From the NCBI GenBank assembly GCA_025362295.1, contig JANYGX010000006.1, forward strand, positions 1 through 56,074: a DNA stretch of 56,074 nt, written 5' to 3'. The notes below the pieces were generated by a model, which saw nothing but the letters and a program-made list of their open reading frames with translations, was not told the origin of the DNA and searched no databases. A program made the translations under genes and the position numbers. Below, in pieces: positions 17,984 through 27,590 of the stretch (positions are counted from its first letter, which is position 1; every line of letters starts with the position of its first letter). The DNA is from Sphingomonadales bacterium. Lineage in GTDB: Bacteria; Pseudomonadota; Alphaproteobacteria; Sphingomonadales; Sphingomonadaceae.

Positions 17984-18945
17984 ACCACTACACTTTCCTC
18001 GAATCGATTATCGCTCACAGCACCACTCTTGTGAAGGTCGCGGTGTACAATCGACAATGCATAGCCTGCAATGGTTAAATCTCCAGCCAGCTTTTCGGCG
18101 GAATATACTGAGCGGTGGCGGCCTCCCGTGCAGCCAAAAGCAATCGTCAGGTAAGATTTGCCTTCTTTCTGGTAACTTGGCAGCAGCAGCAACACCAGGT
18201 CACGGATGCGCTCAAACGCCGCAGTGAACGCCGGGTCATCACTAATAAATGCACCAACCTTTGCATCCTGACCGGTTAACGATCGCAACCCTTCAACCCA
18301 GTGCGGGTTGGCAACAAAGCGCATATCAAACATAAGATCAGCATCGCGCGGCACCCCACGGGCATAGCCAAACGACATGACCGTAAGCGTCAGCTGCGCC
18401 TTGCGCTCGAGGTGAAATAAATCAGTGATGGTGCGTTTGAGATCGTGGACGGTCTGGTCGCTGGTATCAATCACCACCTCAGCCCAACGCCGCAACGATG
18501 ACAATATTTCACGTTCGCGGGCGATGCCGTCGGTGACGGGACGATCGAGCGCCAATGGATGGCGGCGTCTGGTTTCCGAGTAACGCCTGGCCAGCTCACT
18601 GCCCGTGCAATCGAGAAAAATCATGCGCACATCAAGCGATTTATTGCTTTTACGCAACGTTTTGATTTGATCAATGATACGCTGGCTATCAAAAGCGCGG
18701 GTTCTGAGATCAATGCCAACTGCAAGTGGGCGATTGGTGGTATCCGCATGATCAACCACATCATCGGGTGTGGCAAGCAACCCGGTCAGCAGGGTGAATG
18801 GCAGATTGTCTACCGCTTCATAGCCAATATCCTCCAACACCTTCAAAGCTGTTGATTTGCCCGCCCCAGACATGCCGGTAACCAGCACGATGCGCTGGGA
18901 GGCGGGCTTGGGTGAGGCGTGCGGTATGTCCGTCGGCGTGTCCAT
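17980..18945 (-). CDS. rapZ: RNase adapter protein RapZ (YvcJ family nucleotide-binding protein)
   Basis: A 321-residue P-loop protein with Walker A GMSGAGKST (residues 24-32) and the C-terminal FGCTGGRHRSVYSAEKLA segment typical of RapZ/YvcJ. In enterobacteria RapZ directs RNase E to the GlmZ small RNA; in Alphaproteobacteria its partner is less clear, but the gene is regularly next to hprK and ptsH. It overlaps the EIIA gene by 4 bp and follows hprK by 25 bp. Confidence 0.95.
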   Translation of the reverse strand: MDTPTDIPHASPKPASQRIVLVTGMSGAGKSTALKVLEDIGYEAVDNLPFTLLTGLLATPDDVVDHADTTNRPLAVGIDLRTRAFDSQRIIDQIKTLRKSNKSLDVRMIFLDCTGSELARRYSETRRRHPLALDRPVTDGIAREREILSSLRRWAEVVIDTSDQTVHDLKRTITDLFHLERKAQLTLTVMSFGYARGVPRDADLMFDMRFVANPHWVEGLRSLTGQDAKVGAFISDDPAFTAAFERIRDLVLLLLPSYQKEGKSYLTIAFGCTGGRHRSVYSAEKLAGDLTIAGYALSIVHRDLHKSGAVSDNRFEESVVV

Positions 18946-18970
18946 AAAATTGAATTAGCTGGTTTGCTGA

Positions 18971-19420
18971 TCAATTGCCAGAGATGGCAAGTGCCAGAGC
19001 ATGACAGAACGCGGTTTCCAGCTTTTCACAAAGGTCAGTGCCACGGGCATGGAGCCTTACAAGTGGCACATAAAGGCTATTATACGTGGCTTTTTGCGGT
19101 TGTGGATAACGTTCTGGTTGCTGGCCAACCAGATCAGCCACCAGAACAAGTCGTCCGGTTTGTCTAAAGGGCACGCGAACGATGCCAACGGCGCGCACTT
19201 CAATCAGGCCAGCCAGATTTGGCGCTGGTTTTACAATCAGGTGATGGTGGTGCGTGTTTACCACAACACAATCATCCCCGATCAGCATCCAGCCGCGCCG
19301 TATGAGTTCAAGCGTTAGGGTTGATTTGCCTGTGCCGCTCTCCCCACGCACAAGCACGGCATGGCCTCGCCAGCTTACCGCATTGGCATGAACCAACTCA
19401 TGGTTCGCCGCTGTATTCAC
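18971..19420 (-). CDS. hprK: HPr kinase/phosphorylase, short alphaproteobacterial form
   Basis: 149 residues covering only the kinase domain, without the N-terminal domain found in Firmicutes. Walker A is GESGTGKST (residues 26-34), followed by LIRRGWMLIGDDC and the IEVRAVGIVRVPF signature. It phosphorylates HPr on serine (Ser50 here). It overlaps the chvG-like gene by 4 bp, which ties two-component signalling to PTS control. Confidence 0.94.
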   Translation of the reverse strand: MNTAANHELVHANAVSWRGHAVLVRGESGTGKSTLTLELIRRGWMLIGDDCVVVNTHHHHLIVKPAPNLAGLIEVRAVGIVRVPFRQTGRLVLVADLVGQQPERYPQPQKATYNSLYVPLVRLHARGTDLCEKLETAFCHALALAISGN

Positions 19421-21045
19421 AGGCGTGGTTCAGCCACAGGGAGATCAACCGTGAAACGTGCGCCAAGAACCTTGCCCTTAGCGTCTTGCTGGTTGTCCGC
19501 AACGATCAAGCCGCCGTGGGCTTCGATAATTTGTTTGGAAATGGCAAGACCCAAACCGGAATGGTTGCCAAACCCTTCACCCTGCGGCCGCTCGGAGTAA
19601 AACCGTTTGAAAATATCGGCGCAGTTATCGCTTGGAATGCCTGGTCCGTCGTCTTCGATACACAAGCGCACGACTTGGCCGAGTGGCGGGTTAACGGCAT
19701 GTCTTAGTGTGCACGTGATGACGCCGCCCTGCGGCGAAAAAGAAATGGCATTGTCCACTAGATTGCGCACGACCTGACCCAGCCGCACCTCTAGTCCCTG
19801 CACCAGCATTGGCTCTGCAGGCGGCTCGAAGCGAAACACCACATCGTGACGCGCCGAGGTGGTGCGGTAGATATCAAAAAGGGTCGAAAGCATCAGGCGC
19901 AGGTCAAACGGGGCCAATTGCAGGCGAGACAGTTCTGCATCAAGCCGCGAGGCATCCGAGATATCCGTGATCAATCTTTGCAAACGCGTAACATCGTGCT
20001 GAACAATATCAAGGAGCTGCTGCTGTAACTTTGGGTCCGTGGTTTTTTTCAGCACATCGACAGCGCTGCGCACAGAGGATAGCGGGTTTTTAAGCTCATG
20101 CGATACATCGGCCGCAAACGATTCAATCGCATCCAGCCGACTGTGCAAGGTTTGTGTCATATCAGACAGTGCGCGCGACAGTTCGCCAATCTCATCGTGC
20201 CGTCCGAGAAATCGCGGAATGGCGACATCGCGCCGCTTGCCCTGGCGCACCCGCACGGCGGCAATCGCCAGCCGCCGCAGCGGCCGGGCAATGGTGCGCG
20301 ATAAAAATGACGAGAGCAGCAAGGTTAAAAACAGCGACAGGCAAAAGACCTCGAAACTGGAAAACCGCTCGCGACGCACGGCTGACACAATATCACGGGC
20401 GTCTCCCGTCATCAGTAAGGCACCACGCACACCTTGTGCTGGTGTCACCGGCACGGCAACGCTCACCACAATCACCCCGTCAACCCGTCGGCGCAATACC
20501 GATGCTGTATGACCAGCCAGTGCTGCCTTTATTTCAGGAAATTGGGCTGGCGAGGCCACATCACTATCGCGGAACATATCAAATGCCGGTTTGCTGCCCA
20601 GCGTTTCAACAATCTGGTCGAGGCCTTTGGCCATGCGCTGGCGCACACCGTCCCAACTCACCGTGCCAGCGATAAAAAATGGAATGTTGACCAGTGGAGC
20701 GCTCTGCGGTGTTCTGGTATCGGCAATCAGTGCGCTGTCAGGGCCATAAAGCCGGACGCGCGGCAGCGATACGCCGGTTTGCAACCTGTTGATCCAGTGT
20801 GCACACACGGCAGTGTCAATCACCGGGCTGCTCGGCGGGGTATGCAACACCAGTTCGTTCAAGGCGCGTGCCATAAGCAGCGATTGGTCGATCATTTGTT
20901 GGCGGCGCTGGCCAATCAGTTTGTCGCGGTAAGAATCCAGATACAGAATACCGCCAGCCAGAGTGACCAAGGCAATAATATTGACCGCCAGAATGCGCGT
21001 GGAGAGCGAAGCAAACCAGCGCCGTTGAAGTGTATTCGGCATCAA
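19417..21045 (-). CDS. chvG: Envelope-stress sensor histidine kinase (ChvG/ExoS type)
   Basis: A 542-residue membrane kinase. A first membrane helix (about 18-38) precedes a periplasmic sensor region, with a second helix near 232-248. A HAMP linker ([17 protein letters not shown]) follows, then the HisKA box [18 protein letters not shown] with His316 and an ATPase domain ([31 protein letters not shown]). ChvG senses acid or envelope changes and phosphorylates ChvI. It overlaps chvI and hprK by 4 bp each. Confidence 0.94.
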   Translation of the reverse strand: MMPNTLQRRWFASLSTRILAVNIIALVTLAGGILYLDSYRDKLIGQRRQQMIDQSLLMARALNELVLHTPPSSPVIDTAVCAHWINRLQTGVSLPRVRLYGPDSALIADTRTPQSAPLVNIPFFIAGTVSWDGVRQRMAKGLDQIVETLGSKPAFDMFRDSDVASPAQFPEIKAALAGHTASVLRRRVDGVIVVSVAVPVTPAQGVRGALLMTGDARDIVSAVRRERFSSFEVFCLSLFLTLLLSSFLSRTIARPLRRLAIAAVRVRQGKRRDVAIPRFLGRHDEIGELSRALSDMTQTLHSRLDAIESFAADVSHELKNPLSSVRSAVDVLKKTTDPKLQQQLLDIVQHDVTRLQRLITDISDASRLDAELSRLQLAPFDLRLMLSTLFDIYRTTSARHDVVFRFEPPAEPMLVQGLEVRLGQVVRNLVDNAISFSPQGGVITCTLRHAVNPPLGQVVRLCIEDDGPGIPSDNCADIFKRFYSERPQGEGFGNHSGLGLAISKQIIEAHGGLIVADNQQDAKGKVLGARFTVDLPVAEPRL

Positions 21046-21761
21046 TTTTCGCTGAAACGGTAGCCCACACCATAGAGGGTTTCTATGCCCTTGAAGGCTT
21101 CATCAACATGGCGGAATTTCTTCCTGAGGCGCTTGATGTGGCTGTCGATGGTGCGGTCATCGACATAAATGTCATCATCATAGGCCGCATCCATGAGCTG
21201 ATCGCGGCTTTTGACAAAACCCGGACGCTGGGCCAGCGCTTCGAGGATCATAAATTCGGTGACCGTGAGCTGCACATCTTTTTGATCCCAGTGCACTTCA
21301 TGCTTCGCTGGGTCCATGGTCAACCGGCCGCGCACCAGCATGGGTTTTTGTTCCTCGCCATTGGCAACCACTGTGCCATCGACAGCGGCTTTGCGAAATT
21401 CGGTGCGCCGCAAAAGCGCCTTGATGCGTGCCAGAAGCAGCCTTTGTGAAAACGGCTTGGCGATATAATCATCTGCCCCCATCGATAGGCCCAGCGCTTC
21501 ATCGAGCTCATCATCGCGCGAGGTCAGGAATATCACGGGCAGGGCCGATTTTTCCCGCAAACGCCGCAGCACCTCTATGCCATCCATGCGCGGCATCTTG
21601 ATATCGAGCACAGCGAGGTCCGGTGGGTTATCCAGCAAGGATTTCAGGGCTGTCGCGCCGTCGGAATAAAGTCTGACCTCAAACCCTTCGGTTTGAAGCG
21701 CAATACTAACCGAGGTCAGGATGTTTCGGTCATCATCAACAAGTGCAATTGTGGCGGCCAT
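21042..21761 (-). CDS. chvI: Response regulator ChvI (OmpR family)
   Basis: A 239-residue OmpR-type regulator. The receiver domain has acidic residues DDD at 9-11 and the phospho-acceptor Asp53 ([12 protein letters not shown]). The C-terminal winged-helix domain has [16 protein letters not shown] and the [17 protein letters not shown] recognition region. It heads the operon chvI-chvG-hprK-rapZ-EIIA-ptsH, whose promoter should lie in the 135-bp gap before the divergent protease gene. Confidence 0.95.
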   Translation of the reverse strand: MAATIALVDDDRNILTSVSIALQTEGFEVRLYSDGATALKSLLDNPPDLAVLDIKMPRMDGIEVLRRLREKSALPVIFLTSRDDELDEALGLSMGADDYIAKPFSQRLLLARIKALLRRTEFRKAAVDGTVVANGEEQKPMLVRGRLTMDPAKHEVHWDQKDVQLTVTEFMILEALAQRPGFVKSRDQLMDAAYDDDIYVDDRTIDSHIKRLRKKFRHVDEAFKGIETLYGVGYRFSEN

Positions 21762-21896
21762 AGCGGTTTAGTCCTTGGGAAATGTTCGATTCTAGGTAGC
21801 GCAATGCAGCTGGTTTCGCAATCACTGTCAAATCAAGAGTTTATCAACCTGTAAATGCTATAAGCTTTTAGTGGATTTTTTCAGAAAGGCAGGCAC

Positions 21897-22448
21897 ATGC
21901 TGAATTGGGCGCTCAAGTTATGCGGCTTGGTGTTTTTATGTGTCCTGATTTTGATACCCTTGCTGCAAAAGCTTGCCGTGCCAGTGGCGCACACACGTGG
22001 CAGCCTGTCTGTGCGTGTGGCTGAAAAGCCAGACGCTGTACCATCAACCACAGCCCAAACAACCATAAACCTGACCCAGAGTGGCGAGCTTAAAGTGAAA
22101 AAATCGCCAGATGGCCACTATTGGCTGGAGGCGATTGTAAACGGCCATCCACTAAAATTTGTGGTTGATACCGGGGCGAGCACCATCACGCTTAACAAGC
22201 CTGATGCGGCAATGCTCGGCCTTGTGCCAGCCAGCGATGCCTTTACAGGCTACAGTAACACTGCAAACGGCGTCGTGCGTTTCGCCCCCATACGCTTGAG
22301 CAGTCTTAGCCTCGCTCAAATGTCGTGGTCAGATATACCAGCCACAGTTATCGACGCCCCAATGAGCACCAATCTGCTTGGCATGAGTTTTCTGAATAAT
22401 TTGAAGAGCTTCAGCTTTGAAAGCGATACATTGATCTTGCGGCCGTAG
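21897..22448 (+). CDS. Membrane-anchored retropepsin-like aspartic protease (clan AA, TIGR02281-like)
   Basis: A 183-residue protein. An N-terminal membrane helix (residues 5-26) leaves the rest outside the cytoplasm. The catalytic motif is VVDTGAST with Asp91, and the second conserved stretch is NLLGMSFLNNL. These single-domain proteases dimerise like retroviral pepsins. The physiological target is unknown; the related Rickettsia APRc and Caulobacter PerP proteins show that the class can be regulatory. AGGCAGG lies just before the ATG. Confidence 0.87.
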   Translation: MLNWALKLCGLVFLCVLILIPLLQKLAVPVAHTRGSLSVRVAEKPDAVPSTTAQTTINLTQSGELKVKKSPDGHYWLEAIVNGHPLKFVVDTGASTITLNKPDAAMLGLVPASDAFTGYSNTANGVVRFAPIRLSSLSLAQMSWSDIPATVIDAPMSTNLLGMSFLNNLKSFSFESDTLILRP

Positions 22449-22455
22449 ACATGTT

Positions 22456-22902
22456 CTAAAACGGCAACAATGCCTTATACACAGCTAAATCAGGCGCATG
22501 ATGTACCGTTTCCCCATGCTGTAGCAGCCAGTAATGCCGCACGATTTCAGCTTGTTGCTCGATGCCGTAGCGATAAAAACTTTTGTCCGGTTTGAGTGGC
22601 AGGTAGCGATAGCGCGCAAAGGGCGGGCGTTTCAGCATCAGGTTGATGCCGCACTGGTGTTGCCAGACATGAGTTATCTCATGCAGGAAAAAAGCTTGCA
22701 GGGCGATGGGGGCCATGGCGAAGTTATCGCGGTAGCTTGCCGAACCCGGTGGAAACCAGAGATGACCGTTTGGTGCCATGGTGATGTGTTTGGGTTGCAG
22801 TGGCCACCAGCGACGGCGATAGACACGCACAGCCTCACACGCGACCGCGTTGCCAAACATGGCCTCAACCAATTTGATTTCGAGCGGTACAAGCGATCTC
22901 AA
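22456..22902 (-). CDS. Small HExxH protein ("vgr related"/DUF4157-like)
   Basis: A 148-residue protein with the zinc-protease-like motif HEITHVWQHQ (His74, Glu75, His78) inside ALQAFFLHEITHVWQ. The same motif occurs in the DUF4157 family and in proteins often labelled 'vgr related protein'. No signal peptide is visible. It overlaps the PCuAC gene by 4 bp, so the two are co-translated. Whether it is a working peptidase is not known. Confidence 0.72.
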   Translation of the reverse strand: MRSLVPLEIKLVEAMFGNAVACEAVRVYRRRWWPLQPKHITMAPNGHLWFPPGSASYRDNFAMAPIALQAFFLHEITHVWQHQCGINLMLKRPPFARYRYLPLKPDKSFYRYGIEQQAEIVRHYWLLQHGETVHHAPDLAVYKALLPF

Positions 22903-23402
22903 GGGTGTTTGTGGTCCATAGACATATCCACCTTGGCTGTCAGCGCAAGGGCGGCAACTGAAAGTGTTTGAGGTTTGCTGTGCTGAAATTTAAGCGTCAG
23001 TGGAAAATGACTGCCGGGCTTGGGTAGCAGAGTGACGTCAAACAGCATGAGATGATACCCACCAGGTTCAAACTTCAGCATGTCCTGGGCTGCAATATCC
23101 ACTGTTTTGAGGCGCGGCATGCGCATCACACCGTCTTTCATCATATGTTGATGTATTTCTACCCGGTTTGCAAGCGGGGTGGTGGCCCCCAACAGTGTGT
23201 CGTCAGTGTCGGACTCATTATGGAGAGTAAAATAAACGGTTATTGGGCGCCCGGGTGCCTGATTGACACGGGCCCAAGCGTGAACAGCATGCATTTGATC
23301 CGCGCGATAACCCGCGACACCTTGATGCGCCAAAACCGGTGCCGTTCCTAACCCTAAAACCAAGAAAGCCATTATCAACCGGCTGCCAGAGCTTGTAGCC
23401 AT
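22899..23402 (-). CDS. Periplasmic copper chaperone PCu(A)C
   Basis: A 167-residue exported protein with a signal peptide (SRLIMAFLVLGLGTAPVLAH). The copper-binding residues follow the family pattern: VEIHQHMMKDGVMRM followed by GGYHLMLFDV gives His/Met ligands. A His-rich tail (MSMDHKHP) may add metal affinity. PCu(A)C proteins deliver Cu(I) to the CuA and CuB sites of cytochrome oxidase. The gene is divergent from dnaK. Confidence 0.9.
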   Translation of the reverse strand: MATSSGSRLIMAFLVLGLGTAPVLAHQGVAGYRADQMHAVHAWARVNQAPGRPITVYFTLHNESDTDDTLLGATTPLANRVEIHQHMMKDGVMRMPRLKTVDIAAQDMLKFEPGGYHLMLFDVTLLPKPGSHFPLTLKFQHSKPQTLSVAALALTAKVDMSMDHKHP

Positions 23403-23579
23403 CGCAGTCTCTCCCTATATGCCCCTCAGGACTGGTGCGGGGTATAGTTATAATTACGGGTTATATCGTTTGTTAACCATTTCGCGCAACTAGAGATTCT
23501 AAACAATTATCAATGATCTGTGACCAATGCCTTATTTAAGGCTGAGCGCAGGTACAAGCAACCAGAGAGAGAATAAACC

Positions 23580-25490
23580 ATGGCTAAAGTAATCGGTATT
23601 GATCTTGGCACCACCAACAGCTGCGTTGCTATTATGGACGGTAGCCAGCCGAAAGTCATTGAAAACGCTGAAGGTGCGCGCACGACGCCGTCAATGGTTG
23701 GGGTTTCCGCCGACGGTGAGCGGGTGGTTGGCCAGCCAGCCAAACGTCAGGCCGTGACCAACCCGGATGCCACTCTGTTTGCTGTCAAGCGCCTGATCGG
23801 TCGCAGCTTTAACGATCCAATGGTGCAAAAAGATATTAAAATGGTGCCGTACAAGATTGTGAAGGCAGACAATGGCGACGCCTGGGTTGAGGCGCGCGGT
23901 GAGAAATACTCGCCAAGCCAGGTCTCAGCGATGATTCTGACCAAGATGAAGGAAACCGCAGAGGCTTATCTCGGCGAGAAAGTCGAGCAGGCCGTCATCA
24001 CGGTGCCCGCTTACTTCAACGACGCTCAGCGCCAAGCCACCAAAGATGCCGGCAAGATCGCCGGTCTTGATGTGCTGCGCATTATTAACGAACCGACAGC
24101 AGCGGCACTGGCCTACGGCCTTGACCGTCAGGACGGCAAAACCATTGCGGTTTACGATCTCGGCGGCGGCACCTTCGATGTGTCGATCCTTGAGATCGGT
24201 GACGGTGTGTTTGAAGTGAAATCGACCAACGGCGATACCTTCCTTGGCGGCGAAGACTTCGACATGCGGGTGATTGACTGGTTGGCCGATGAATTCAAGA
24301 AAGATCAGGGCATTGATCTCCGCACCGACAAGCTCGCCTTGCAGCGCCTGAAAGAAGCCGCTGAAAAAGCTAAGATTGAACTGTCGTCCGCACAAGCCAC
24401 CGACATCAACCTGCCGTTTATCACTGCTGATGCCTCCGGGCCGAAACATCTGGTGAAAAACCTCACACGCGCCAAACTGGAATCGCTGGTCGATGATCTG
24501 GTGCAAAAAACCCTCGACCCATGCAAGAAGGCATTGGCGGACGCTGGTGTAAAAGCCTCAGACATCAGCGAAGTTGTGCTGGTCGGTGGCCAGACACGGA
24601 TGCCGAAAGTGTTTGACCTGGTCAAAAACTTTTTTGGCCGCGAGCCGCACAAGGGCGTGAACCCTGATGAAGTGGTGGCGCTGGGTGCAGCCATTCAGGC
24701 TGGTGTGTTGCAGGGTGATGTCAAAGACGTTCTACTGCTCGATGTGACACCCCTGTCACTTGGTATTGAAACCAAGGGCGGTGTGTTCACCCGCTTGATC
24801 GATCGCAATACCACCATTCCAACCAAGAAGAGTCAGGTGTTCTCAACCGCTGAGGACAATCAGTCTGCCGTTACCATCCGCGTCTCGCAGGGTGAGCGCG
24901 AAATGGCCTCGGACAACAAACTGCTTGGCCAGTTCGATCTCATCGGCATTCCGCCTGCACCGCTGGGCGTTCCACAGATTGAAGTGACGTTTGATATTGA
25001 TGCCAATGGTATTGTGACCGTGATGGCGAAAGACAAGGGCACTGGCAAAGAGCACCAGATTCGCATTCAGGCGAGCGGCGGTCTTTCAGATGCTGACATC
25101 GACCGCATGGTGAAAGAGGCAGAACAACATGCCGATGAAGACAAGAAGCGCCGCGCGGTTGTTGAAGCCCAAAATCAGGCGGAAGGGCTTGTGCATTCGA
25201 CTGACAAATCCCTGAAAGACCACGGCGACAAAATTTCACCGTCGCTGAAAACTGAAGTTGAAGCGGCCTTGGCCGACTTGAAGGCGGTTATCGGTGGTGA
25301 AGACAGCGCGGCTATCGAAGAAAAATCTCAAGCACTTGCCCAGGTTTCAATGAAAATGGGTGAAGAGATTTATAAAGCTGAACAGGCGAGCGGTGATGCT
25401 GCAGCCGCGGACGCTGCTGCCACCAAAGCTGACAAAAAAGATGATGGTGTGGTTGATGCTGAATTCTCGGAAGTTGATGACAAGAAGTAA
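23580..25490 (+). CDS. dnaK: Chaperone protein DnaK (Hsp70)
   Basis: A 636-residue Hsp70. The ATPase domain starts [17 protein letters not shown] and includes [20 protein letters not shown] and [12 protein letters not shown]. The substrate domain has [17 protein letters not shown], and the C-terminus ends [12 protein letters not shown]. With DnaJ (next gene) it folds and rescues proteins. GAGAGAG lies before the ATG. I did not find a convincing sigma-32 promoter in the 177-bp upstream region, though a TATAAT occurs at 23449-23454. Confidence 0.99.
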   Translation: MAKVIGIDLGTTNSCVAIMDGSQPKVIENAEGARTTPSMVGVSADGERVVGQPAKRQAVTNPDATLFAVKRLIGRSFNDPMVQKDIKMVPYKIVKADNGDAWVEARGEKYSPSQVSAMILTKMKETAEAYLGEKVEQAVITVPAYFNDAQRQATKDAGKIAGLDVLRIINEPTAAALAYGLDRQDGKTIAVYDLGGGTFDVSILEIGDGVFEVKSTNGDTFLGGEDFDMRVIDWLADEFKKDQGIDLRTDKLALQRLKEAAEKAKIELSSAQATDINLPFITADASGPKHLVKNLTRAKLESLVDDLVQKTLDPCKKALADAGVKASDISEVVLVGGQTRMPKVFDLVKNFFGREPHKGVNPDEVVALGAAIQAGVLQGDVKDVLLLDVTPLSLGIETKGGVFTRLIDRNTTIPTKKSQVFSTAEDNQSAVTIRVSQGEREMASDNKLLGQFDLIGIPPAPLGVPQIEVTFDIDANGIVTVMAKDKGTGKEHQIRIQASGGLSDADIDRMVKEAEQHADEDKKRRAVVEAQNQAEGLVHSTDKSLKDHGDKISPSLKTEVEAALADLKAVIGGEDSAAIEEKSQALAQVSMKMGEEIYKAEQASGDAAAADAAATKADKKDDGVVDAEFSEVDDKK

Positions 25491-25512
25491 AGCTATCAAT
25501 CCATAAAATCAT

Positions 25513-25608
25513 CGTCATTCCCGCGAAAGCGGGAACTTCAGGCGGCAGAGCATAATTTCTATATATTTGTTCGGTCGCAGAAGATTCCGGTTCAAGACCG
25601 GGATGACG
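25513..25608. repeat. 96-bp MITE-like repeat with inverted ends, between dnaK and dnaJ
   Basis: The element begins CGTCATTCCCG and ends CGGGATGACG, so its ends are inverted copies with one base inserted. Just inside the left end is the palindrome CCCGCGAAAGCGGG. The right part reads ATTCCGGTTCAAGACCGGGA, also a dyad. This is the layout of small palindromic repeat elements seen in many proteobacterial genomes. It fills most of the dnaK-dnaJ gap, so the two genes may be transcribed through a structured spacer. Confidence 0.7.
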
Positions 25609-25634
25609 TGTTAAGATGTAAACTGGGGACCATG

Positions 25635-26759
25635 ATGGCCGACGACGAATATTACACCCTGCTTGGCGTCGCCCGCACCGCCGATGATGCCGCGTTGAAG
25701 GCCGCTTTCCGCAAAAAGGCGATGCAGTATCATCCGGATAAAAACCCCGGTGATGCTAAAGCCGAGGCGAAATTTAAAGAGATCAACGAAGCCTATAGCG
25801 TTCTCTCGGATCAGCAGAAGCGCGCTGCCTACGATCGTTACGGCAAGGCGGCATTCCAGAACGGCGGTGGCGGCTCGGGTTTTGAAGGCTTTGCCGGATC
25901 CTTCTCAGACATTTTCGAGGACCTGTTTGGCGATTTCATGGGTGGTGGCCGTGGTGGCGGGCGCAGCGGCAATCAGGCCGCGCGCGGCCAGGATTTGCGC
26001 TATAACCTCGAAATCAGTCTGGAAGACGCCTACAAGGGCAAAACGGCTGACATCAGCATCACCACAACAATTGCTTGCGAACCGTGCACAGGCACAGGGG
26101 CTGAGCCGGGCAGCAAACCTGAAGTCTGCAAGCAATGCAATGGTCAGGGGAAGGTGCGCGCCCAGCAAGGCTTCTTCATGGTCGAACGCGCCTGCCCTGT
26201 GTGTCGCGGTGCTGGCCGGGTGATCAGCAAACCATGCCGCACATGTGACGGCGCTGGCCGAGTTGAGAAAGAAAAAGCTTTGCAAGTCAAAGTGCCGGCT
26301 GGTGTGGATGACGGCACCCGCATTCGTCTGACCGGTGAGGGTGAGGCTGGTGCACGCAGCGGCCCCGCAGGCGATCTTTATATTTTTATTGCTCTCAAAG
26401 CCCACAGGGTTTTTCAGCGCGAGGATACAACACTGTTTTGCATGGCCCCCCTGCCGATGACCACAGCAGCCCTTGGCGGCGAGGTTGACGTGCCGTCGCT
26501 TGATGGCCAGAAAACCAAAGTTAAGGTGCCAGCCGGCACGCAAACCGGCAAACAGTTTCGCATTCGTGGCAAAGGCATGCCAGCGTTGAATGGTGCGGGT
26601 TTCGGTGATCTGGTGATCCAGGTCAACATGGAAACACCGGTTAATCTCACCAAACGCCAGCGTGAATTGCTGGAAGAATTCCAGAATGGTGAAACAGGTG
26701 AAAATGCGCCGGAGTCCGCAGGGTTTTTTGACCGGTTGAAAGAACTCTGGGATAACTGA
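25635..26759 (+). CDS. dnaJ: Chaperone protein DnaJ
   Basis: A 374-residue class A J-protein. The J domain ([17 protein letters not shown]...YHPDKNPGD) carries the HPD tripeptide near residue 33. A Gly/Phe-rich region follows, then four zinc-binding repeats [24 protein letters not shown] and CRTCDGAG, then the substrate-binding C-domain. I prefer the second of two adjacent ATGs (25635) because GGGGA lies 5 bp before it; the first is at 25632. The upstream spacer holds the 96-bp repeat. Confidence 0.98.
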   Translation: MADDEYYTLLGVARTADDAALKAAFRKKAMQYHPDKNPGDAKAEAKFKEINEAYSVLSDQQKRAAYDRYGKAAFQNGGGGSGFEGFAGSFSDIFEDLFGDFMGGGRGGGRSGNQAARGQDLRYNLEISLEDAYKGKTADISITTTIACEPCTGTGAEPGSKPEVCKQCNGQGKVRAQQGFFMVERACPVCRGAGRVISKPCRTCDGAGRVEKEKALQVKVPAGVDDGTRIRLTGEGEAGARSGPAGDLYIFIALKAHRVFQREDTTLFCMAPLPMTTAALGGEVDVPSLDGQKTKVKVPAGTQTGKQFRIRGKGMPALNGAGFGDLVIQVNMETPVNLTKRQRELLEEFQNGETGENAPESAGFFDRLKELWDN

Positions 26760-26962
26760 CACTCGTATGAGTGGCGAACGCTGCGAAAATTTATTGCGCA
26801 ACGCTCTTGAAATGTGTTGTCATCAACATATTTAATTTTTTGTACAGTATAGCAATTTGTAGACTCACACATTGCAAAGCTGTTCACAAAAAGGTGCTTC
26901 ATAATTTTGAAGTGCCATTTTCAGCACATTTAAATGACATTCACTAACATTAGGAAAATAAT

Positions 26963-27376
26963 ATGCACGATATAGTCGATACTGCCGTTGCGGCAGGCTC
27001 TTTCAAAACGCTTGTTGCGGCTGTGCAAGCTGCTGGCCTCGTGGAAACTCTGAAAGGGGCAGGTCCCTTCACAGTGTTTGCACCCAGTGACGATGCCTTT
27101 GCCAAGTTGCCAGACGGCACCGTGGCTGATCTGGTGAAGCCAGAAAACAAAGCCAAGCTTGCGGCTATCCTCACCTTGCATGTCATGTCAGGCAAAGTGG
27201 CTGCAGCCGACGTTGCTGGCCAAAAACTCACACCTGCCTCTGTCAACGGCGAACTTTTGCATGTTGATGGCACCAACGGTGTGACTGTAAATGGCGCGAA
27301 GGTTGTGACAGCTGACATCGCCTGCACAAACGGCGTCATTCACGTGATCGATACCGTTTTGTTACCAACAGCATAA
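26963..27376 (+). CDS. Fasciclin (FAS1) domain protein without signal peptide
   Basis: A 137-residue protein made of one FAS1 domain. It shows [45 protein letters not shown] and the end [18 protein letters not shown]1 proteins usually mediate adhesion and are exported, but the ATG at 26963 leads straight into the domain and no signal sequence can be read upstream in this frame. It may be cytoplasmic or exported another way. A strong intrinsic terminator follows at 27417-27454. Confidence 0.9.
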   Translation: MHDIVDTAVAAGSFKTLVAAVQAAGLVETLKGAGPFTVFAPSDDAFAKLPDGTVADLVKPENKAKLAAILTLHVMSGKVAAADVAGQKLTPASVNGELLHVDGTNGVTVNGAKVVTADIACTNGVIHVIDTVLLPTA

Positions 27377-27416
27377 ATGACTTGAAACTATTTCAGTTTG
27401 ACTGAAATCAACAATG

Positions 27417-27454
27417 ATGGCCATGCATTATTTAAAGTGCGTGGCCATTTTTTT
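27417..27454 (+). terminator. Rho-independent terminator after the fasciclin gene
   Basis: ATGGCCATGCA (27417-27427) pairs with TGCGTGGCCAT (27438-27448) with one mismatch, followed directly by a run of seven T. A second 7-bp hairpin, ATTTCAG/CTGAAAT, lies just upstream at 27390-27408. Confidence 0.85.
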
Positions 27455-27480
27455 ATGCTCCCATAAATGCTGTTCACTGA

Positions 27481-27575
27481 CATATGCCAATAGTATAGGA
27501 TACTATCCCAGCGATGGCTGGTGGGTGTGAAGTTTAGAATTCCTCCCCCACCCTTCGCTGGTATAATGCATATGC
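27481..27575. repeat. Palindromic intergenic repeat between fasciclin gene and regulator
   Basis: The stretch is bounded by two CATATG(C) copies. Inside are CCAGCGATGGCTGG and, facing it, CCACCCTTCGCTGG, which is an inverted near-copy of it. The core matches the CCAGC(A/G)AAGGCTGG type seen at 5761-5774 and in 50489-50531. Confidence 0.5.
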
Positions 27576-27590
27576 AGTCGAGAACATTCA

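Noticed and set aside
23403-23579. Sigma-32 promoter or CIRCE element before dnaK
   Set aside because: No CTTGAA...CCCAT-type pair or CIRCE inverted repeat was found; only a TATAAT without a good -35.
24305-24694. Long minus-strand open frames inside dnaK
   Set aside because: They are shadows caused by codon bias of dnaK; nothing in them resembles a protein family.
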